15,896 nucleotides of DNA from DATKMG01 sp035541995 (GTDB lineage Bacteria > Acidobacteriota > Terriglobia > Versatilivoradales > Versatilivoraceae). Positions within the stretch are counted from its first letter, which is position 1. Every line of letters starts with the position of its first letter. The notes beneath the pieces were generated by a model. That model was not told where the DNA came from. It made no database searches and saw nothing but the letters and a program-made list of their open reading frames with translations. This document shows positions 12,980-15,896 of the stretch, piece by piece. The stretch covers positions 1-15,896 of the forward strand of contig DATKMG010000543.1 in NCBI GenBank assembly GCA_035541995.1. Direction: 5' to 3'. Position numbers and translations under genes: made by a program.

Positions 12980-13495
12980 TTAACAAGATAAAGAGGCAGT
13001 CTTGACTTTCTTCGAATGAGTGGTTGTCGCTCGCAAGTTCAAGATCAACTCAATTTCGCCCAAAGGTAGGCCTAGCCGGGAGGCAATGTCTTGTGGCGTC
13101 GCACCCTTTCTGTTTAAGCTCAATATGGTTTCCCTCACATCCTTGGAAGCAACACGAGAACCTGCCAGTTCAGGTCTTGAGGTTATCTTGACTGTTCCCT
13201 TGCACGAAGAGCGACCCGTATCGAGAGCCAAATTCTTCAATTCCTGAGACACCATCGGCATGGACGTCTGCATCCAAGACAGCGGGATTGGAACAAGATC
13301 CATCTGAGTGATGCGAATAGAGACTTCTGAAAGAGTCTTCTCACATTCCTTCATGAATCCACTGGTAACCGATTCCAAATGGCACTGACGGTTGTTTAAC
13401 AAGGCGACTTGCCGCTGAAGTTTCCTCTTCTCTCGAAGCCAAAATCCCAGAAAACACGTCAATGCAAGAATCTCAATTACGGAGTAAAGGCGCAT
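12980..13495 (-). CDS. SwrB-like membrane-anchored coiled-coil/HTH protein
   Basis: From the ATG at 13495, with AGGAGG 5 bases upstream, this is a 171-residue protein. Residues 2-20 (RLYSVIEILALTCFLGFWL) form one membrane segment, followed by a basic stretch REKRKLQRQ and a helical region to about 65. The C-terminal part (119-154) is helix-turn-helix-like: VRETILSLNRKGATPQDIA, then SRLGLPLGEIELILNL. This architecture matches SwrB of Bacillus and DUF6115/DUF2802-type proteins found in flagellar operons; SwrB promotes activation of the type III export apparatus and basal-body completion. Low overall similarity means homology is inferred from architecture and position 16 bases after fliN. It is likely at the inner membrane with the HTH-like part in the cytoplasm. 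Confidence 0.7.
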   Translation of the reverse strand: MRLYSVIEILALTCFLGFWLREKRKLQRQVALLNNRQCHLESVTSGFMKECEKTLSEVSIRITQMDLVPIPLSWMQTSMPMVSQELKNLALDTGRSSCKGTVKITSRPELAGSRVASKDVRETILSLNRKGATPQDIASRLGLPLGEIELILNLRATTTHSKKVKTASLSC

Positions 13496-13511
13496 GAAAA
13501 CCTCCTGCCTA

Positions 13512-13799
13512 TTAAGATCCCAAGGATCGAATCCGGTCTGCAGCGCTTTCCACTTGAGTGATTCGAATTGCATAATGGCCGTCTGCCACCACTACTTCAC
13601 CACGGGCCAGCAACTTATTGTTCACCAACAGGTCTACGGGTTCGTCAGCCAACCGGTCTAATTCAATGACCGATCCATTCCCGAGTTTCAGAACATTTTC
13701 CAGGGACATTTCGGTTTGACCAAAGCGCACGGAAATTGGAAGGTCAATGTCCATAACCAGATCCAGATTGACGTTGGGGTCTTTGACTGCATCGTCCAT
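13512..13799 (-). CDS. fliN: FliN, flagellar motor switch protein
   Basis: FliN forms the lower part of the cytoplasmic C ring and helps localise export substrates and set rotation direction. The ATG at 13799 is chosen because CAGGAG lies 9 bases upstream; an earlier TTGATG overlapping the fliM stop has no ribosome binding site. The result is 95 residues, mostly one SpoA domain: LVMDIDLPISVRFGQTEMSL (14-33), LGNGSVIELDRLADEPVDLL (39-58), VNNKLLARGEVVVADGHYAI (59-78), RITQV. It is shorter than E. coli FliN (137) because the N-terminal arm is short, as in many phyla. It lies between fliM and the SwrB-like gene. Confidence 0.95.
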   Translation of the reverse strand: MDDAVKDPNVNLDLVMDIDLPISVRFGQTEMSLENVLKLGNGSVIELDRLADEPVDLLVNNKLLARGEVVVADGHYAIRITQVESAADRIRSLGS

Positions 13800-13808
13800 T
13801 TGGCATTT

Positions 13809-13814
13809 CTCCTG
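13809..13814 (-). promoter_or_regulatory. Ribosome binding site fixing the fliN start
   Basis: CAGGAG with a 9-base spacer to the ATG at 13799. It lies just downstream of the fliM stop and favours this start over TTG/ATG at 13826-13821. Confidence 0.65.
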
Positions 13815-13822
13815 AATTGGCA

Positions 13823-14878
13823 TCAAATAGCGGCATCATTCCCGGGCAGAATTTTTACAGCTTTGTGATCCTTCCAGATAACCCCTGTACTTGAGAAGCG
13901 GGGGATGCCCCCGATATGAACCATCACATGATCGCTGGGAATCCGGTCTAGCTTGAGAACGTCACAGGGTTGCAGGATCAGTAGGTCCCTCACTGTCACC
14001 ATGCCCCCTGCCAGTTCAGCGGAGATTGACACAGGCATCTTGAACAACGTACTCAGCAATCTTTTGTTTTCCTCTTTGACGTTGCCCCTGCCTCGAACAT
14101 TGATTTCTTGTTCGAATTTTCCCGAAATTGGTTCGAGCCCAGCGAATGGAAGACAAAGGTGCATTGTCCCTCGGGTATCCCCGACTTTCACCTCGAAGAT
14201 AACCAGAATGACCACTTCGTTGGCCGCCGCCACATGTAGCAATTGAGGGCGGGTCTCGCTGGCACGAAAGGCAAACTCGATAACTGATACGGGTTTCCAG
14301 GTTTCCGCCAGGTTCGTTGTGATTAATTTGATGACTCCTTGGATGATATTCTTCTCGATTTCAGTAATGTTGCGGTTCAGTTTCAACACGCTTCCGACAC
14401 CTCCGAGCAAGCGGTCGATGATGGGGAACACCAGCTCGAGGTTCATCTCAAGTGCGGCCATCCCATCCAGGGGGCTTATGCTGATGGCGCTGTAATACGT
14501 CGGATCTGAGAGGGACACCAAAAACTCGGCATAGGTGGTCTGCTCGACGGAAAGAAGAGTGACCTCGGTGATAGCTCGGAGATAGGCTGAGAGTGAGGAA
14601 GAAACATTGGAACAGAATTTGTCATGAAGAAATTGAAGAGAACGCAAAAGGGTCTTGGGCACTCGGTCGGGACGCCGGAAGTTATAAATTGCCACCTTCT
14701 TGTTCATTCCATACTGTGTGTAGCCAGCGGTCTTAACTAAGGTAACGCCGTCTGAACTCTGCTTTGAAGACGAGTCCGATGAGCTGGCGAGAGCATCACC
14801 TTGTGTGGCTCCCTCAGTGGGGCTATTGATGGAACTCAAGAGAGCATTAACTTCATCCTGAGATAGGATCTTATTCAT
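13823..14878 (-). CDS. fliM: FliM, flagellar motor switch protein
   Basis: FliM forms the middle of the C ring and receives CheY-phosphate. The 351-residue protein starts MNKILSQDEVNALLSSINSP, close to the family's CheY-binding LSQxEIDALL peptide (V and N replace I and D). A Ser-rich linker (to about 45) leads to the CheC-like middle domain: YNFRRPDRVPKTLLRSLQFL at about 65-84, then SLSAYLRAITEVTLLSVEQT and LLGGVGSVLKLNRNITEIE. The C-terminal SpoA domain (about 270-340) has VSISAELAGGMVTVRDLLIL and LQPCDVLKLDRIP. The ATG overlaps the flhG stop by 4 bases (ATGA), implying translational coupling. fliN follows directly. Length is near that of E. coli FliM (334). Confidence 0.97.
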   Translation of the reverse strand: MNKILSQDEVNALLSSINSPTEGATQGDALASSSDSSSKQSSDGVTLVKTAGYTQYGMNKKVAIYNFRRPDRVPKTLLRSLQFLHDKFCSNVSSSLSAYLRAITEVTLLSVEQTTYAEFLVSLSDPTYYSAISISPLDGMAALEMNLELVFPIIDRLLGGVGSVLKLNRNITEIEKNIIQGVIKLITTNLAETWKPVSVIEFAFRASETRPQLLHVAAANEVVILVIFEVKVGDTRGTMHLCLPFAGLEPISGKFEQEINVRGRGNVKEENKRLLSTLFKMPVSISAELAGGMVTVRDLLILQPCDVLKLDRIPSDHVMVHIGGIPRFSSTGVIWKDHKAVKILPGNDAAI

Positions 14879-15795
14879 GTCAGTTGTCGGGTTCCACCGA
14901 AAGGTGTTGCTGGGTTTGGAGTTTCAAACAAAGAATTCCAGGACAATCCCCCGGCTGTGTTGTGTTGGGCAGTGACTTCCTGCTGAAGCTTCCTGGCCAA
15001 ATTGATGAGAGAGCGGGAAGCTGACGCCCCGGGGAGCATATTGACAATCGGCAATTGTTGTCGGACGGCCTCTACAAGGTTCGGGTCTCTCTCGATAAAA
15101 CCAAACAATTCGAGAGGTTTGTCGAGGAATCGCCTTGAGGCTGAGTCAATTTGACGAAACACATGGTGTGCTTCGCGTCTGTCAACTACTGAGTTCACAA
15201 GAACATGGACCTTCTTACGGGGTTCCCGGTGGGCCAGAATCTTGACCACCAGGTAAGCATCCACGATGGCAGTCGGATCCGGAGCTGTGACAAGGATTAC
15301 GATTCCAGCCGCCAGCAAAAGATTGATCACATTACTTGAGATCCCGGCCGCGGTGTCAATCAACAAGTAGTCGGCATCTGCCCCCAATTGAGTCAGCCCG
15401 CGGATGAGTTTAGTTTGTTGTTCACCACTTAGAGCGGTCATCTGCTCTATTCCAGAACTGGCGGGTACAATCCGAATCCCACTCGGTCCTTCAATGACAA
15501 TCTCGTCAAGAGATTTGCTTCCATAAAGGAAATCGCTCAGGTTGTACTTTGGTGCTAGACCTAGCAGGACATCGATGTTAGCCATTCCGAAGTCTGCATC
15601 CAATACCACAACCTGTTTCCCCATGTTTGCCAATGACACGGCAAGGTTGGCTACCACATTGGTTTTCCCGACCCCGCCTTTCCCGCTTGTAATGGCAATT
15701 GCAGCCGGCTGGTGTTGAGTTGTGGAATGATCTAGCAGGGGCTCACAGCTATCTCCTCTTACCGCTTCTCTTAAAACTGAGGCCTGATCGTGCAT
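14875..15795 (-). CDS. flhG: FlhG (FleN/YlxH), MinD-like ATPase controlling flagellar number
   Basis: FlhG is a MinD/ParA-type ATPase that, with the GTPase FlhF, sets the number and placement of flagella. The ATG at 15795 has GAGGTGA 7 bases upstream and places DQASVLR at residues 3-9. This is an exact DQAxxLR motif, the helix known to activate FlhF, which supports both start and identity over a TTG 33 bases earlier. Other features are the deviant Walker A SGKGGVGKTN at 37-46, LDADFGMANID at 65-75, and LLIDTAAGIS at 144-153. A C-terminal helix at 259-275 (ASRSLINLARKLQQEV) could be the membrane-targeting amphipathic helix. In some species it also inhibits the sigma-54 activator FleQ/FlrA. The 306-residue gene overlaps fliM by 4 bases. 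Confidence 0.96.
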   Translation of the reverse strand: MHDQASVLREAVRGDSCEPLLDHSTTQHQPAAIAITSGKGGVGKTNVVANLAVSLANMGKQVVVLDADFGMANIDVLLGLAPKYNLSDFLYGSKSLDEIVIEGPSGIRIVPASSGIEQMTALSGEQQTKLIRGLTQLGADADYLLIDTAAGISSNVINLLLAAGIVILVTAPDPTAIVDAYLVVKILAHREPRKKVHVLVNSVVDRREAHHVFRQIDSASRRFLDKPLELFGFIERDPNLVEAVRQQLPIVNMLPGASASRSLINLARKLQQEVTAQHNTAGGLSWNSLFETPNPATPFGGTRQLT

Positions 15796-15802
15796 ACCAG
15801 GG

Positions 15803-15809
15803 TCACCTC
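15803..15809 (-). promoter_or_regulatory. Ribosome binding site fixing the flhG start
   Basis: GAGGTGA with a 7-base spacer to the ATG at 15795. The TTG at 15828 has no such site. Confidence 0.75.
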
Positions 15810-15895
15810 GCTCCGACACTAAGTTCAATGCTTCTGCTCCGCCTAGGGGCAGACGAGACAGAAGCAGTTAGGGACTCGCTCATAAAACTCTCCCA
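15803..15895 (-). CDS. Possible 3' end of the gene upstream of flhG, partial
   Basis: A minus-strand frame is open from the window edge to a TGA at 15803 inside the flhG ribosome binding site (about 30 residues, Ser/Arg rich, ending SIELSVGAR). Two other frames also enter from the edge: one stops at about 15880 after GRVL, the other near 15843. The flhF gene would be expected here, but the 94 bases are too few to tell which frame is real. A 26-residue start at an internal ATG is also possible. Confidence 0.25.
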   Translation of the reverse strand, partial: WESFMSESLTASVSSAPRRSRSIELSVGAR

Positions 15896-15896
15896 A

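Noticed and set aside
13496..13573. 26-residue N-terminal extension of the SwrB-like protein
   Set aside because: It overlaps the end of fliN, and AGGAGG lies 5 bases before the ATG at 13495, directly ahead of the membrane segment.
15796..15828. TTG start for flhG giving 11 more residues
   Set aside because: The ATG at 15795 has a strong Shine-Dalgarno and places the DQAxxLR motif at the N-terminus; the TTG has neither support.

Overview
The window is almost entirely a flagellar gene cluster on the minus strand, read from the high-coordinate end to the low. A carbohydrate-metabolism gene, cut by the window edge, lies on the plus strand at the left and marks the border of the cluster. FlgH (L ring), FlgI (P ring) and FlgA point to a Gram-negative (two-membrane) cell. 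The order flgN-flgK-flgL-fliW-csrA, with flhG-fliM-fliN nearby, is not the enterobacterial layout. It recalls Nitrospirota, Desulfobacterota, NC10 or Acidobacteriota. I cannot name the organism from the sequence. Base composition looks close to even, and I saw no insertion sequence, tRNA, rRNA or CRISPR array.

Layout on the minus strand, in transcription order. (1) 15896-12089: a possible tail of an upstream gene (flhF would be expected), flhG, fliM, fliN, a membrane-anchored coiled-coil/HTH protein resembling SwrB, and a protein with a Cys cluster and an MshEN-type (cyclic-di-GMP-binding) domain. (2) 12088-11851: an intergenic region with a sigma-54-like promoter and an upstream palindrome. 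(3) 11850-7213: flgF, flgG, flgA, flgH, flgI (rod and P/L rings). (4) 7050-5752: flgJ, whose rod-binding domain is fused to an M23 peptidase instead of the enterobacterial glucosaminidase, then flgM (anti-sigma-28). (5) 5675-3440: an unrecognised 69-residue protein, flgN and flgK, with a second sigma-54-like site before flgK. (6) 3367-738: flgL, fliW, csrA and a tandem GNAT acetyltransferase.

Together these genes cover number and placement control (FlhG), the switch (FliM, FliN), the distal rod and outer rings, wall penetration (FlgJ-M23), the secretion checkpoint (FlgM), the hook-filament junction with its chaperone (FlgK, FlgL, FlgN), and post-transcriptional flagellin control (FliW-CsrA). 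Flagellin, hook, export apparatus and stator genes are absent from the window.

The least ordinary parts are the two accessory proteins after fliN. One keeps both 24-residue MshEN motifs but has no ATPase domain, so it could link cyclic-di-GMP to the flagellum. Other points of note are the FlgJ-M23 fusion, the acetyltransferase after csrA, the small gene between flgM and flgN, and GGA motifs in the flgL leader that look like CsrA sites.
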